A program made the position numbers and the translations under genes. Source: an uncultured Collinsella sp. (GTDB lineage: Bacteria > Actinomycetota > Coriobacteriia > Coriobacteriales > Coriobacteriaceae). From it: a stretch of DNA of 13,314 bases. Below, in pieces: positions 13,083 through 13,314 of the stretch; position 1 is the stretch's first letter; each line of letters opens with the position of its first letter. The notes below the pieces were generated by a model, which did not search any database, was not told the DNA's origin, and was given only the letters and a program-made list of their open reading frames with translations. Where the stretch lies: assembly GCA_900754745.1 (NCBI GenBank), contig CAAEEB010000019.1:1-13314 (forward strand). The letters are read 5' to 3'.

Positions 13083-13314
13083 TTGCATGAATTGGGAATC
13101 GTCTATCACATTATTCGCGATGTTGAGAACGTGGCGCGCGCTCATGGCGTGCGTCGCGTTTCGAGCGTGACGTTGCTGCTGGGCGAGGTCTCGGGCGTCG
13201 TTCCCGACTTGCTGCTCGACGCCTGGCGCTGGGCGGCGGATAAAAAGCCTATCACGCAGGGCGCGGAGCTTATCGTGGAGCCTGTCGAGGCCGTGACGCA
13301 TTGCGAGGCGTGCG
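13083..13314 (+). CDS. hypA: Hydrogenase nickel-incorporation protein HypA, partial (C-terminus outside window)
   Basis: HypA delivers nickel to [NiFe]-hydrogenase precursors, with HypB. The frame reads M-H-E-L-G-I from a TTG start at 13083. The nickel ligand in this family is His2, directly after the initiator, so TTG must be the start; the ATG overlapping it is in another frame. AAAGG lies eight bases upstream. The N-terminal sequence continues with helix HIIRDVENVARAHG and strand VSSVTLLLGEVSGVVPD, both typical. The last bases give C-E-A-C, the first half of the structural zinc site. 77 codons are seen of the usual about 115. It presumably heads a hyp operon beyond the window, so the host should have a [NiFe]-hydrogenase. 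GCTGAC occurs twice, 11 bp apart (13034 and 13045), just upstream and may belong to its promoter. Confidence 0.92.
   Translation, partial: MHELGIVYHIIRDVENVARAHGVRRVSSVTLLLGEVSGVVPDLLLDAWRWAADKKPITQGAELIVEPVEAVTHCEAC

Overview
The window looks like chromosomal DNA of a high-GC, anaerobic actinobacterium of the Coriobacteriia, most likely Collinsella or a close relative. This rests on the GC-rich codon use, GTG/TTG starts, the kind of palindromic intergenic repeats, a DUF5692-like membrane protein beside a large Fe-S flavoprotein, and the start of a hydrogenase maturation gene (hypA). The genus is inferred from these traits; there is no rRNA or other taxonomic marker here.

Layout. 1-1302: two divergent small membrane-anchored proteins of unknown function, the left one cut by the window edge. 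1303-1749: a repeat-rich spacer with one REP-like hairpin and three tandem palindromic units, then the leader of clpB. 1750-4696: clpB (full-length disaggregase), a strong terminator, and a 61-residue acidic, disordered small protein. 4697-5030: a second repeat-rich spacer with a perfect 26-bp inverted repeat and, just before the next gene, an elaborate operator-like palindrome around a TATAAT box. 5031-6383: an AAA_14/DUF4143 ATPase with lower-GC, mixed codon use. 6457-7959 (minus): a type II membrane protein with an acidic cytoplasmic tail and an extracytoplasmic beta-rich part.

8193-12889 is the most interesting block. A TetR regulator and a multi-pass DUF5692-like membrane protein lie on the minus strand as a probable operon. 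A 924-residue iron-sulfur flavoprotein diverges from them. Between the two lie two copies of TTGAC-N5-GTCAA, 23 bp apart, which look like the TetR operator. The flavoprotein is preceded by an overlooked 25-codon, cysteine-rich ORF whose stop overlaps the flavoprotein start as ATGA. Together this looks like a small-molecule-induced redox module coupling an NAD(P)H/FAD/multi-[4Fe-4S] enzyme to a membrane protein. Substrate and electron partner cannot be read from the sequence. 12890-13082 holds a hairpin and a roughly 100-bp nested dyad. 13083 to the end is the 5' part of hypA, starting with TTG.

No tRNA, rRNA, transposase, integrase or CRISPR array was seen.
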